The notes beneath the pieces are model-generated. The model had not been told where the DNA came from, did no database searches, and was given only the letters and a program-made list of their open reading frames with translations. The translations under genes were made by a program, and so were the position numbers. A stretch of 64,000 bases of DNA, taken from the NCBI RefSeq assembly GCF_030445035.2, contig NC_080673.1:193545216-193609215 (forward strand), read 5' to 3'. The DNA comes from Dasypus novemcinctus (lineage: Eukaryota; Chordata; Mammalia; Cingulata; Dasypodidae). Shown here piece after piece: positions 22,420 through 34,138 of this stretch (its first letter is position 1; every line of letters starts with the position of its first letter).

Positions 22420-22845
22420 AAGAACAGTGACCACGCAGAAGGGTCCTCAACCTAATCTCCAGAACCTCTGACAAGGTGACCTTCCATGGACAAAGGGCCT
22501 TGACACGCGCAATGAGGGTTAAGGGCCTCGAAATGGGGACATGAGCTGGAATTATCCAGAAGGGCCCAATCTAATCACATAAACCTTTAAAAACCACGTG
22601 ACTCACACGAACCTGGGGAGAATCTGTCCCAGCTGTGGCCACAGGGAAAGGTGACTACAGGAGAATGGTCAGAGGCCACGTTGCCAGCTTTGGAGGTGGA
22701 GGAAGAGGTCCTCGAGCAAAGAGATGCAAGCGGTCTCTGGGAATTGAAAAGGCGGGAAACAAGTTCTCCCCTTGCCCATCCAGAAAGGAGCAGGGCCCTG
22801 AGCCCAGTCCTGTCAGACTTCCCCAGAACGGTCAGGCACCCAGGG
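22420..22845 (+). mobile_element. MaLR-like LTR, decayed
   Basis: Phrases such as 'ggtgaccttccatgg', 'gagctggaattatccagaag', 'ggcccaatctaatcacat' and 'gaaggagcagggcc' resemble MLT1-type LTRs. It lies at the outer edge of the right duplication arm in the orientation expected if it is the partner of 5091-5480. Confidence 0.55.
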
Positions 22846-23964
22846 GTGACTTTCAGAGGGGACAGCTCAGGTGGCCAAGAGGGAGGTTCACAAACCTGCA
22901 CCCGAGGCCCCTTGTGCTGGGAGCTGGGGCTGTGGGTGAGAAGAGAAGGGGACAGCTGTGGCCTGGCGGCCAAGGGCAGGACACTGGAGGCCAAGCGCCA
23001 GGCCGGGCCAACCCTCCCTGACCGCCCCACTCCAGCCCCAAGCTCCGACGAGACCAAAAATGCTGCATTTCAGTCCAAACTTCCAGGCCATCAGAAAAGT
23101 GTACTTGTCAAGGGGGTGAGAGCATATATTATTTAACAGTTTGGTAGTATGGTCTTTTCTATAATGTTTAAATATTTCCATATATGGTATGGGGACCTCA
23201 CCTCTACTCTTGCTGGGGCCTGAAAATATCGGGATCAACCTGGTTTATCCTTCCGGAGCACTTTCTATGCATCTGTGCAGCCATGCATATGGGTAAACAT
23301 TATTGGTTTTTGGTAAAAACGTCATCATACAATAAACTCTGCATTGTCACCTATTGCAATTTACTTACACATGCCACCAATTACAGGGCATTTAGATGGT
23401 TTCCAGTTAATACCCTGTTAAGGTATTTTTAGACTGTTTTAACTAATTCCTATTGTAAGACATTTCCATTGTTACACTTTTGGGCTTATTGTCCAAACAG
23501 ATTTTCATAATAGTCTAAAATTGAATTAGAAAAGAAGAGCATAACTTTAGAATCCATTTTCTTCAAACCTGAGAAATTCCAAAATACAGACACAAACACT
23601 TAAAGGCAGATTTAAAAGATTTCAAAACTACACAGAGCATCCAAATCACCAGTATTTACTCTAAAATCCAGGACCTGGTGTCCTCATTTCTGATGTGTCT
23701 TTACCTGAGCCTAGTGGCCTTGTCAGGCAACCAGTTTTCAACTAAATTGTTTGTAACAAACCTTGGAGCCAGCACCAGTGCTGCTGGTGTCTTCTCTGCT
23801 TGTTCCTCTGCCAGAATTATGGGTGCTCCAGGGTGAGGGAGAAGTCCAGGGAGGGGGGGTGTGAATGAAGAAGGGGAGTTAAGTTATAGAGCTGGGACCC
23901 CTGTCTAGTGACACACAGCAAAGTTACACCAAGGTCTGTGTGACCCAGAAATACATTATACTTA

Positions 23965-24434
23965 GTATTTTAGTTACTTTGGCTGCTCAAGAAAATACCA
24001 TGGAATGGGTCACGTGAAACAATGGGAATTGATTCACTCACAGTTTGAGGCTGGGAACAAGACCAAATCAGGACTTCATCAGGGTGGTGCTGTCCTCCTG
24101 AAGACTGTGGCACTCTCGGGCTGGCTGCTGGCAATCCTTGGCCCTTAGTTTGTCACAGGTGGAGGCACATGGTGGCGCCTTCTGTGCTCTCCCTTCTTCT
24201 CCGACTTACATTGGTCTCAGCTTCTGGCTGCTCCCTCTGTGGTTTTCTCTCTCTCTCTGCTTATAAAGGACTCCAGTAATAGGATTAAAATCCATCCTGA
24301 TTGGGCTGGGTCACATTTAATGGAAATAACCTCATCGAAAGGTCTGACTTACAAGGGGTTCACACCCATGGGAATGGATTCAATTGAAGAACACATTTTT
24401 TTCCTGGGGTACATTACAGTTTCAAACCACCACA
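23965..24434 (-). mobile_element. LTR (MaLR/ERV-L-like) inside the right arm
   Basis: The minus strand starts 'tgtggtggtttgaaactg', includes 'aatgtaccccagg', 'gtgacccagcccaatcagg' and 'gccaaggattgccagcagcc', and ends 'gtaactaaaatac'. It interrupts the alignment with the left arm at about 3920, so it inserted after the duplication (or was lost from the left arm). Confidence 0.7.
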
Positions 24435-24839
24435 TCTGGGAAGAGGAAAATACATGTTGACCCCTTCATCCCTTGCTCAAGAACTGTTTGGAGAATGCTG
24501 GCATGCTTTCTTCCAAGGTTTTAGAAAAGAACTTGAAAATTTCCCCTCAAAGTCTCAAATAAATGAAACTAATGATGGAACTTCCCCACAGACAACTTTG
24601 ACTGAGGAAAGTAACAACAGGGCAGTCTGTTTCCTCCCTTACTGTCCCTATGGATTGGTCACTTATTGGGTCCCACAGACTTGGACTTGGGTATCTCAAA
24701 ACTTGGATCCCAGGAATCTTCCAAATTTCCAAGAACTCCCCTATCAGCAAGAGATTGGGAGCCATGCAGGTGAGAGCTGAATACTGCTTAAAGTGTATTT
24801 GATGGGAAATAGGATGACATGGAATCCTTAGGTCTCTAT

Positions 24840-25560
24840 AGAGGTGTCCAGAAATTTCTGACATTTTAGAATAAAGGAACAAAAGTGCTGGCTTGCCAAG
24901 AGAGGCAAGGCTGCCTCCACTCTTGCCTTTTGGTGGATGCTGCAGCAGAGAGAGACACCGCTTCCCACCTGGTCACCACGATGGCCCAGATACCCCAGGT
25001 CCCTGGCCAGCTGGTCCCCGTGAGGCCACCTGCACCTCATGACCTCCTCTGACCCACGGCTCTGACCTCTCCCTCATGCCTTGGGACTTGCCTGGAAGCC
25101 TCCCCCTGCAGCACCCTGACCTCTGCTCCTCAGATTTGGGGTCCTGGCCCTCTGGGGGCAGCTTCTCCTGAGCAGGAAGTGCCTCTGCCCTCAGGCCCCA
25201 TCCTCACCCCTCCCCTGTCTCCCTGCGCCTTCAGCCCTCTCTCAGAAGGGTCAGAGGCACAGCTGCAGAAATGAGCAGAGCTAGCGCCTCAGCCGCCCTG
25301 GCTTTCTGGGGACATGCCCCATCCAGAACCCTCTTTAGCACCAGGTCTGAGCCAGGCACTGTATGCAGGTTTAGGGCAATGAAGGTGGATAAACACGGCC
25401 CCTAACCTAGACTCACAGGGTCCTAAGGTAAGGAAGGACCCCAGATGTCAACCAGCAATTCAGGAAACTTTAATGAGTGCCTGTAGGGCCAGGCACTGGA
25501 CCTGTAGAGCTGAAACCTCTCTTCTGCTCTGAAGGAACTCACAGCTGAATAAATTGGTGC
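24840..25560 (-). repeat. High-identity core of the inverted duplication (right copy)
   Basis: Partner of 2830-3560. The identity drops sharply just beyond 'agagacc' at the left edge (about 24835). Confidence 0.8.
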
Positions 25561-26021
25561 TGGGAATTGTCATGGCAACCGTAACAAAGACGGAGATCTT
25601 TCAGAGGCCCCAGAGGGAGATTTTCAGTTCAGCTGGAGCAGCCAGGAGTCAGCAGCCTTTTCCCAGAGACTGAAACTATGTCCTTAAGATGAGTTAGCAC
25701 CCACTAGGAGGATGGGGTGCTGGTTTGGGAGGAAGATTATACACAAGTTGATGTTAGTATCAGCAATGGGCTCTAATCTATCACTGTTAGGCACATAAAT
25801 GAGTGCAGTTTTCAAAGGTGGAGATTTGGTACAACCCACTGAAATGCAGCCTACAAGTATCCCCTGAGCCAGCCACCCACCTGGTGGGAACTGATCCTGT
25901 GGACTTACAAAGTTTTACCCAGATATCGATGCAGTGGTGTCCACTGCAGCCGTGCTTCTGGCAGTACAGCTAGTGGAAACAACCGTAGCATTTATTCAAA
26001 GGGCCTGATTTGAAAAATTAG

Positions 26022-26135
26022 GGACTTGATTTTGGTTTTTAAGCCTTCACATGCATTAAACAATAAATTTCTGTTGTTTTAAGCCACTTGGTTTCTGAGA
26101 CTTTATTATGGCAGTTCTAGGAAACTAAGACATAA
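26022..26135 (+). mobile_element. MaLR LTR 3' end fragment
   Basis: Contains 'caataaatttctgttgtttt', 'aagccacttggtttctgag' and 'ggaaactaagaca', the standard MLT1 3' end. It abuts the end of the right duplication arm. Confidence 0.75.
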
Positions 26136-26517
26136 GATGAAGAAGATGGCTTGAAGTGTTGGGAGGTTAGTGGATTTAGTGATGGTGAGATGTAAATGTT
26201 CTCATCCACTTGCCTCTCAGTAAAATAAGAAGGACATCCACTGAGACTGCGGCAGGGCCGGAAGGACACTGGAAAAGCCAGTGGATGGGGGAATAGGGCA
26301 GCATTCCCAGGGTGTCAGGAATTTAAAAGAGGCCAGTCAGTGAGATTGGGTCCTTTTGTCCAGCCCCTCCCCACTACTGTGATGCAAGAATGAAGAAGGT
26401 AGAGAGCTGGACTGCATGAGGTTGAGGTTTGCCAGGTAAACACAATGGAGAGAAAGAAAGACAAGGAAGTTGAAAATGTGAGCAAGGATGGGATATGACT
26501 AATAGATCATGGAATCT
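26136..26517. other. Unassigned sequence
   Basis: Nothing recognised besides a weak purine bias. Confidence 0.35.
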
Positions 26518-26628
26518 AAATCTATAGAGAGGAGAGTGGATGTAGCTCAGTGGTTGAGCACCTGCTTCCCACATACAAGGTCCTGTGTTCAATCCCCAGT
26601 ACCTACTGAAAAAAAAATCCATAGAGAG
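26518..26628 (+). mobile_element. DAS SINE, short tRNA-headed form
   Basis: 26532-26614 is a tRNA-like head with an A-box-like 'gatgtagctcagtgg' and a B box 'gttcaatcc', followed directly by 'agtacctactg' and an A9 tail. It is flanked by 14-bp duplications with one mismatch (26518-26531, 26615-26628). Such heads are typical of armadillo DAS elements. It is a retroposed copy, not a functional tRNA gene. Confidence 0.9.
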
Positions 26629-26939
26629 AAAAGGAGGACAAAAGTAGGATGAGAGGCAGTGAGAGGACAAGAGAACCTCTGGACTGGAAGGTGGTCCTAA
26701 TGGACTGAAGAATTGTTAAGAAGAGGAGGATGTTTCCACTTGAGTGGTTTCATTGGTTTTGCAAACTCACTCTGTCTAGCTGAGTTGCTCATCTTTCTCC
26801 TTCAAACCAGCTCCTTTTCTGGTTTTCTGCATTTCAGTAAAAGATACCAAAATCTCCCCATTGCTCAAGCCAAGAACTTTCAAAGCTTATTTGATACTTC
26901 CCTCTTCCTTTTCCCTCCCATCCACTGAAGCTGGTTATT

Positions 26940-27350
26940 TCTACAACCTGCAGATTATACGTTATCTATTTTCTTCATCGTCACTATCACCACCCTAGTC
27001 CAAACTCCCTTTTTCTCTCCTTGGAAGAATATCCAACCAGTTTCCCTAAAACCATCCTCCTTGATCTCGTTTTCTTCACCATAGCCAGGATAATCTCTGA
27101 TTATATCACCAACCCTCTTACAATGACTTTGCATTGCCCCCAGATCCAGCTAATAGGCATGTGAACCCCTCTCTCCCTCTCCAGTCTCCATAGCATGCGT
27201 CTCCCCAATTGCCATGATGCTCAGGTCCTACTGACCTTCTCTCTGTCTCCAGGCAAGCCCAGCTCTTTCTGCCTTGGAGCCTTCACAGATGTCTTCAGGT
27301 CTCAGCTTCAATGTGACTTCTCCATGAAGCCTTTCCTGACACCAGTTAGG
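26940..27350 (+). repeat. Ancient LINE (L2-like) 3' part
   Basis: Pyrimidine-rich LINE-tail phrases such as 'gcctttcctgacaccag', 'caatgtgacttctccatg' and 'ccttacaatgactttgcattg'-like wording point to an L2/CR1-type remnant in sense orientation. Confidence 0.5.
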
Positions 27351-27353
27351 TAT

Positions 27354-28213
27354 TGCAGCAGTTTGAAATTGTTTTATGAATGCCAAAAAGAGAAAGATTG
27401 TTTCTGAACTAGTTTATTCCTGTGGGCATGATACCTTTTGATTGCATTATATTTAGTTGGAGGTTCTTTGATTATATGACTTTATAAGATCGCTTTAGGG
27501 CTTTTGATTGGACTGTGTTGAGGCATGACTCAAGTTGAGTGTCTGCCCCAATGCTGGGTCTAATGTAAATCCTCAGACACAGAGAGAGACAGACAGATAC
27601 AGGAAAAGGAAGTCACCATGTTTGATTCTGACATGTGAGAGAGAGGACTAGAGAATTGCTTAAGCAATTTTTTTCTTTTTATAAGCACTTGGTTTTATTG
27701 CATGGAGGCAATTTAAAGTGGACTCTAGTAGAAAAGTGCATCCTGGCATGATAGAGTGGCAAATGCCCAGTCTTGCCTGTTCCAGTTCTGCCAGGATAGA
27801 GTGCTCTGGGCAAGGGTTTGACCAGTCCTTTGGAAAATAGAAGGCATTCAGGAATACGTTAAGCCATCTCAAGCATGTGTTTCTAACTGCTCATTCATTA
27901 TTATGGCCATCTGTCATTTGCACATACAGGAAATAATGCACTTACTGAGAAAATAGGGGGTTAGTTTTTATAGTTAAGTGTTTATGTATGGCATTCGGCA
28001 TATGTCACATTCAACTACAAAGCTGCTATAACATAACTGTCCATTGCCTAGGAAGAGTTTGGGGTGTGGGAAGCAGGGGGCTGAAAGTTCCCTCTCTTAT
28101 TAGCATATAGTCTTAGAACTGTAAGCTTTTGGCTCAAATAAATCCCTTTTATAAAAGCCAACACATTTCTGGGTTTTGCATTGGCATCCCTTTGGCAAAC
28201 TGCAATAGAATTT
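27354..28213 (+). mobile_element. LTR of a MaLR-type element (5' LTR)
   Basis: It starts 'tgcagcagtttgaaattg', the same family as the intact LTR at 40216-40821, and ends with aaataaatccc, a 'tttataaaagccaacacatt' stretch and 'ggcaaactgcaatag'. It is followed immediately by 'aatttggtaccaggagagtg', the usual start of MaLR internal sequence. The middle (about 27665-28110) does not resemble the other family member and may be an insertion. Confidence 0.7.
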
Positions 28214-29445
28214 GGTACCAGGAGAGTGAGGTAATGCTGCTTGCACTTACCAAAAATGCTGGAACCATTTTATAAATGGGTAAGGGGTATTTTTTGGAGG
28301 ATTTATGAGATTCTTGATAGAAAGGGCTTAGATTGCTTTGAAGAGACTGTTGATAGGAATATTGGCCCTAAAGTTATTTCCAGTGAGAACTTAGAAGGAA
28401 ATGATGAAATTACTATTGGAAACAGGAGGAAAGGTGATCCGTGTTTTAAAATTACAGAGAACTTGGAAAAATTGACTCCTGATGTTAGATGGAAGGCAGA
28501 ATTTGAAAATGATGAGCTTGGACATTTAGTTGAGGAGATTTCCAAAGTAAATGTTGGACATGTAGCCTGGCTTCTCCTTGCAGCTTATAGCAAAATGTGA
28601 GAGGAAAGAGATAAGATGAGAACTAAACTGCTGGGCCCAAAAAACCAGAGACTGATGATCTGGGAAATCCCAAGCTTCCAAACAACAAGCCCCCAGAGGG
28701 TAGTGTACCATGTGAGGATCTCACTAAACATGGAACTTGTAAAACAGGATTGGAAATGCAGCTATCCAGGAAGGGCTTGTGGAAAGTTCTACTGTCTGAT
28801 GGCTTGGACCCCTGTTTCCTGCATGCTAAACCAGCAAGCTTTCTGGGAGATCTATACACTGTTGGCCTGGACTAAAAAGGGCAAGAAGGGAAGAGATTAA
28901 AGTAAAAACAGCTTCAAAAAGAAAACCATGGAAGCTGAGGTCTAGATAGACCTAGACATCTCCTAGGTCCAACAGAGGAATGCCACCCTTGTGTATGGAA
29001 AGGGTGAGTTTACCCTGGAATTTGAAAGGATGACTCTTCCAGCCCATTATTCAGGGAGTGTATGGCCACCCCAGCTACTTTGACCGTGTGACAGTTGCAG
29101 AAACGAGGACTGAAATGGTCCTGAATATTTCTTCCTTATTTTGTTATGAATATGTTTGCACATAAAATGAATGTCTTTGTTTTCTTCTCTATCCTTTCTG
29201 CTTATCATATGGCATAAGTTGTCCTAGTTTCATGTCTTAGTATTTAAGGATGTCAAGTTTAAGAGTGACTATTACTCAAGATTGGCACTCTGGAGGGATT
29301 TAGTACATTTCTGGTTATACATTTCTGGTTATACATTTGAGTATTGTTGGGTGGAAATATATGTATGTGTGTGTGTCTGTTATTGTTTTTATTTTGAAAT
29401 TAAGTATGGTTTAAGGTGATGTGTTTGACTGCCAAATTGACAAGG
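28214..29445 (+). mobile_element. MaLR internal region, decayed
   Basis: Sequence typical of THE1/MST/MLT internal regions: the 'ggtaccaggagagtgaggt' leader, 'gcttagattgctttgaag', 'aggaaaggtgatccg', 'cttatagcaaaatgtgagag' and 'gatgatctgggaaatcc'. A reading frame of 119 codons is still open at 28241-28600 in the gag-derived part, then stops appear. This is an old ERVL-MaLR remnant with no expected function. A two-copy tandem repeat of 'acatttctggttat' lies at about 29307-29336. Confidence 0.8.
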
Positions 29446-29452
29446 GGAGGAC

Positions 29453-29992
29453 TGTGATAGTTAGGTTAATGTGTCAACTAGGCCAGGTAAGAGTGCCCAG
29501 TTGTTTGGTCAAGAAAACACTGGGCTAATTATAATGCAAGGACATTTTATGGACTTCAGCCATCAATGAATTGGTTGCATAGATGGCTGGTTATATCTAC
29601 AATCAACTGAGGAGACTGCCATCAGCAATGAGAGACATCACATCAAATCAGTTAAAAGACTTAAAAGGAGAAGCGATTTCAGCATTCAAAGAGAGAATTC
29701 CCCTCTCTACTTCAGATAGCCAGTATCTCCTGGGGAATTCACTGAGGACCTTCTTCTGAGTCCCTGGCTTGCAGCCTGCCCTATGGAACTTGGACTTGCA
29801 CATCCCCTCAGTCACATAAGACAAACATGTGGTAGCTGACTTTGGTGAGAAAGCACCTCTGATGGTGCCTTAATTCGGATATTTTAAAGCCTGGGAAATG
29901 TAAGCATTTACCCAAAAAAAAATTCCCTTTATAAAAGCCAACCCATTTCTGGTACTTTGTGTTGGCAGCCCTTTGGTAAACTAAAACACTTC
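29453..29992 (+). mobile_element. Mosaic LTR
   Basis: 29453-29824 starts 'tgtgatagttaggttaatgtg' and follows the LTR family seen at 41411-41844. From about 29825 ('catgtggtagctgactttgg') to 29992 it follows the other family (40216-40821), ending 'ggtaaactaaaaca'. It sits where the 3' LTR of the MaLR element would be expected. Confidence 0.65.
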
Positions 29993-30404
29993 CTATCAAG
30001 ATCAGCCTGAGTCGAATGCTCAGTGCAGAGTCCTTTCTGTCTTATTGGAGCCTGCTTGGAGCCTGATTTTTGTTCTGTGCTTGTGCTTGCTAGTGACCTT
30101 AAGGATTTCCATGCTGACAGGAATTTGGAGATGAGGCAGGTTAGTAAAATAGGGATCTGGTACCTGGTAAGAAGCCCATGTGGACATTGGTACCCCCAAG
30201 ATGACGCTGGAAGAACCTTGTGAGAAACACCATTTGGAATGAGATTTCCACCAAAAGCCAGGAGAAGCCCCCGATATTCTGCAGAGGTCTTAGCATTGGC
30301 CCCCGCTAGGGGGGATTGACGGGTGGAGTAATCAATCAAAACAGCAAACAGCTGGGACTCATCCTCAGTGATGAGCAGAGAGGTGGAATAATTAATAATT
30401 TTAA
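29993..30404. other. Unassigned sequence
   Basis: Unique-looking DNA with no recognised gene or repeat. Confidence 0.35.
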
Positions 30405-30839
30405 AAGCAAGCACAGGGAAGCGGAATTGGCCCAGGGGATAGGGCGTCTGCCTACCACATGGGAGGTCCGCGGTTCAAACCCTGGGCCTCCTTGACCAGT
30501 GTGGAGCTGGCCCACGCTCAGTGCTGATGCGTGCAAGGAGTGCCGTGCCACGCAGGGGTGTCCCCCGCGTAGGGGAGCCCCACGTGCAAGGAGTGCGCCC
30601 AGTAAGGAGAGCCATCCAGAGCGAAAGTGCAGCCTGCCCCAGAATGACACCGCACATATGGAGAGCTGACACAGCAAAATAATGCAACAACAAAGAGACA
30701 CAGATTCCCGTGCCGCTGACAACAACAGAAGTGGACAAAACACACACACACAGCAAATGGACAGAGAACAGACAACTGGGGCGGGGGGTGGGTGGGAAGG
30801 GGAGAGAAATAAAAAAAAAAAAAAAAAGAAGCAAGCACA
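30405..30839 (+). mobile_element. DAS-type SINE, full length, sense
   Basis: 30416-30828 is a full-length armadillo SINE: a tRNA-like head with B box 'ggttcaaacc' near 30473, a GC-rich body ('gcaaggagtgccgtgccacg'), a purine-rich end and an A-tail. It is flanked by perfect 11-bp duplications (aagcaagcaca at 30405-30415 and 30829-30839). An open frame of 220 codons on the opposite strand is a SINE artefact. Confidence 0.95.
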
Positions 30840-31347
30840 AAAGCAAAAACCCTGTTCTTGACTTCTGCCTCCCTTTCTTACCTTCTTCTTCCCCCCACCC
30901 CCGCTCCCATCTGTATTAGCATGTAGGTAAAACCTGGGCATTCGTAATCTGTAATGAAGAAGAAGCTCCCCTCTACTTCTTATAAAATAGACTTTCACCC
31001 CCTCCTGGGCGCTCTATTGTATGACTTAATGCAGGTAATTTTCTGCCCCAGGCTACTTTGAATTAATCATTTCTTATACTGCTTTAGTTGCCTGCAAGCT
31101 GCTTCTTCCTGCAGGATATGTTCTGGAAGGACAAGCCTGAGACAAGTGTCCTGGTTCAGTCTTTGGGGCTTCCACGAATAGATTGGCACTGGCATACAGG
31201 CACCCCAGTATGCACATAGGAGTTACTCTGCTCCCTCAGGAATAGAGCCAGGGACCCACAATAGGGATGCAGGCTGCCTACACACCGCACCTGGGAGGGG
31301 GTGGGGAAGGGATAGCAGGGACACCACAAACATCGCTTGCCATTTTG
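30840..31347. other. Unassigned sequence
   Basis: No recognised gene or repeat. Confidence 0.35.
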
Positions 31348-31407
31348 CAAGCTGCGTATTCTTGATTTGGCCCTTGTCCAGTTACTGCAACCCTCTAACT
31401 ATTTTTT
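31348..31407. repeat. 60-bp direct repeat, left copy
   Basis: It matches 34947-35006 with about four mismatches (shared 'cttgatttggccctt' and 'ccagttactgcaacc'). The two copies flank the antisense L1 fragment exactly, so this is probably an exceptionally long target-site duplication. Confidence 0.75.
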
Positions 31408-31496
31408 ATATTTTTAACAAAATTTAGTTACGTTAAAAAACATCAGAGGTTCCCATATACCCCACTTTCCACCACCACCCCTCCAATTCTCCCACA

Positions 31497-32216
31497 TCAG
31501 CATCCCCTTTCTTTTTTTTTTAATTAATTAATTTTTAATGTTACATTTAAAAAATATGAGGTCCCCATATACCCCCCACCCCCCTCACCCCACTCCTCCC
31601 CCCATAACAACAATCTCCTCCATCATCATGAGACGTTCATTGCATTTGGTGAATACATCTCTGAGCACCACTGCACCTCATGGTCAATGGTCCACATTAC
31701 AATTTACACTGTCCCCCAGTCCACACAGTGGGCCATGGGAGGACATACAATGTCCAGTAACTGTCCCTGCAGCACCACCTAGGACAACTCCAAGTCCTGA
31801 AAATGCCCCACATCACATCTCTTCTTCCCATTCCCACCTTCAGCTGCTACCATGTCCACTTTCTCCATCTCAGTATTACATTTACTTCCACTACTAATCA
31901 CATTAGTTCCAGAATAGAGTATCAGTAAGTCCACTCTAATCCATACTCTATTCCTCCATTCTGTGGACCCTGGGATGGCTATGTCCACTCCACCCCTCTA
32001 TTGAGAGGGTGCCTCGACTCCACTTAGGACGATGGATGCAATTCTCCTGTTTGCAGTTGTAGGCACTCTTGGCTCCCTGGTGTGGTGGTTGACCTTCTTC
32101 ACCTCCCTGTTAGCTGGCTGGGATAAGTCCAATAAAACAGAGGGTAGGAGTTGCAAGTCTGTTGAGGCTCAGGGCCTGGCTATCACATGGACAGTCCAGA
32201 GTCAACATCCCCTTTC
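31497..32216 (-). mobile_element. Younger L1 3' tail nested in the older L1
   Basis: 31512-32201 is another antisense L1 3'-UTR copy, with its T-run at 31512-31522 on the left. It is flanked by 15-bp duplications (tcagcatcccctttc at 31497-31511, tcaacatcccctttc at 32202-32216, one mismatch). The host sequence is the same L1 family, so the result looks like a tandem array of L1 tails. Confidence 0.88.
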
Positions 32217-34138
32217 ATCAGTGAGGCATATTTATTGCATTTGGTGAATAAACCCTGGCACAATGCCACACAGCATGGATCATAGTTTACATTGTAATTC
32301 ACACTTCTTGCCAGTCCATCCAGTGGGTAATGGCAGGATAAAAAATGTTCTGCATCTGTCCCTGCAATATCATTTAAGACAACTCCAAGTCCCAAAAATG
32401 TCTCATATCACACCTCTTTCTCCCTCTCCCAGGGCTCAGCAACTCCCACAGCCACTGTCTCCATATCAATGACACAATTTCTTCCATTGCTGGAGTCACA
32501 ACAGTTCTATAGTAGAATACCAGCAAGTCCACTCCAATCCATATTATATTCCTCCATCCTGTGGACCCTGGGATGGTGATGTCCACTCCACCTCTAAATT
32601 AAGAGGGGGGCTTAGATCCCACATGACTGATGGATGGCATTCTCCTGCTTGCAGTTGTAGATACACTAGGTTCCCTGATGTGGTGGTTGACCATTCTCAC
32701 CTCCCCATCAGCTGACCTGGGTATGTCCAATGAATCAGAGAGTAGGTGTTGCAACTCTGCTGAGGCTCAGGGCCCAGCTGGCACATGGACAGTCCAGAGA
32801 TTCAAGTCTCCTGAGCATACAAAAACCCCAGCGCCAATCACAGGTTCAGTAAAAGTGACAGAAGAGGCATGTGTAGAGAAGACACATCTGAGTCCAACTC
32901 CATCACAATCAGGAGCACAAATTCCAAATTAGGGCCCACTGGCAAGGCAATGAACTCCATAGCCATCTGTCATGACCATAGAACCTGTGTGTCTCCATAA
33001 CCCTCGGGAGCACCAGTACCTGGGGTTACATCTACTTTGGCTGTCTCTGGGATCCTGCTAAGATATGCATAAGCATGGCCCCTCTGATGAACTCCCAACT
33101 AATTTTGAAGTCCCTTAGCCATATAAACTTATTTGTCTTTACCATTTCCCCCTTTTATTCAAGGTCTTTTTCTAGTTGTATTACCAACTGGTGATGGTAG
33201 TAAACCCTTGGTGCCAGGGAGGCTCATCTCCGGGAGTCATGTCTGATGCTGGGGGGAAGGTAATGCATTTACATGCTGAGTTTGGCTTAGAGAGTGGCCA
33301 CATCTTTGCAACATGGAGGCTCCCAGGAGGTAACTCTTAAGCACCGTGCAGTTCTAGGCCTAGTTGAAATTTCAAGCATACAGGTTCATAAGCTTAGTCA
33401 TCAGTATCAAGGGCCCCTTATTGGACCATCCTTCTTCACTGGTCTTTGTCTTTGCACTTGGGGGATTGTTGCTCTTCCACTGGGGAGTGTGACAGAGCTC
33501 CCCAGGATGGGAACTCAGCACTCCCTCAGTTGTCATGTGTAACTATATCCATTACAACAATACCCAATTAACATCTGAACATATCTATAAACCCTATATG
33601 CATGCCCTGGAGAACTCCCTCCCACCCATGCATCCCCCATCAATGACATCCCACACCAGTGCTCCTCCTCTGCCATAGTTGAACCCCTCTGTGATCCAAA
33701 ACTTCTTCAAAAATGAAGCCAAATTCGATTAGTAGGAAAATGAAATAGTATTGACAGGTTTAAAGACTGGAAATAGAGTACATAATAATTCAGAAAAACT
33801 AAAATAAAGTAAAAAACAAATTTGGATATTAAAAAATGAAAAATATCATAAAACTTTGTTTTTGATGTTTTGCCTTTCATCACAGGCAAGGCAATCTCAT
33901 CCATTCCTTCCTCAGTGTCTACATCCTTTCTTAAATTTTATTTTTAATTTTGTCTTCTAAAAAGTTTTAGATCACAGTAAAGTAACATACAATATAGGGG
34001 ATTCCTATATACCCAATATCAAACCCTTTTCCTCCTTCTCCAGCAATAATCTTTTTACATGTGGATGTTATATTTGCCAAAGCTGATGTACAGATATTGA
34101 AACATAGCTACCAACCATGGTTCCATTATGGCTTACCT

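Larger units (their letters stand above)
22850..26020 (-). repeat. Inverted duplication, right arm
   Basis: The reverse complement aligns with 685-5090. It lacks the solo LTR and mariner of the left arm but carries its own LTR insertion (23965-24434). Matching sequence runs through the L1M piece at 25740-26020. The duplicated unit includes unique-looking GC-rich DNA (22870-23060 and 24960-25330) flanked by older repeats. The arms are separated by about 17.8 kb. No gene was recognised; the longest frames here overlap on both strands and are not preserved in the left arm. Confidence 0.85.

Noticed and set aside
22587..23136. Overlapping long frames on both strands in GC-rich DNA
   Set aside because: They are partly within an LTR and the duplication arm, and the other arm does not keep these frames.
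26532..26614. tRNA gene
   Set aside because: The A/B-box head is followed directly by an A-tail and flanked by target duplications, so it is a SINE.
30336..30998. 220-codon open frame on the minus strand
   Set aside because: It runs through the antisense of a DAS SINE; similar frames occur opposite or within the other DAS copies (34061, 38543, 42729, 47951). It reflects SINE composition, not a gene.
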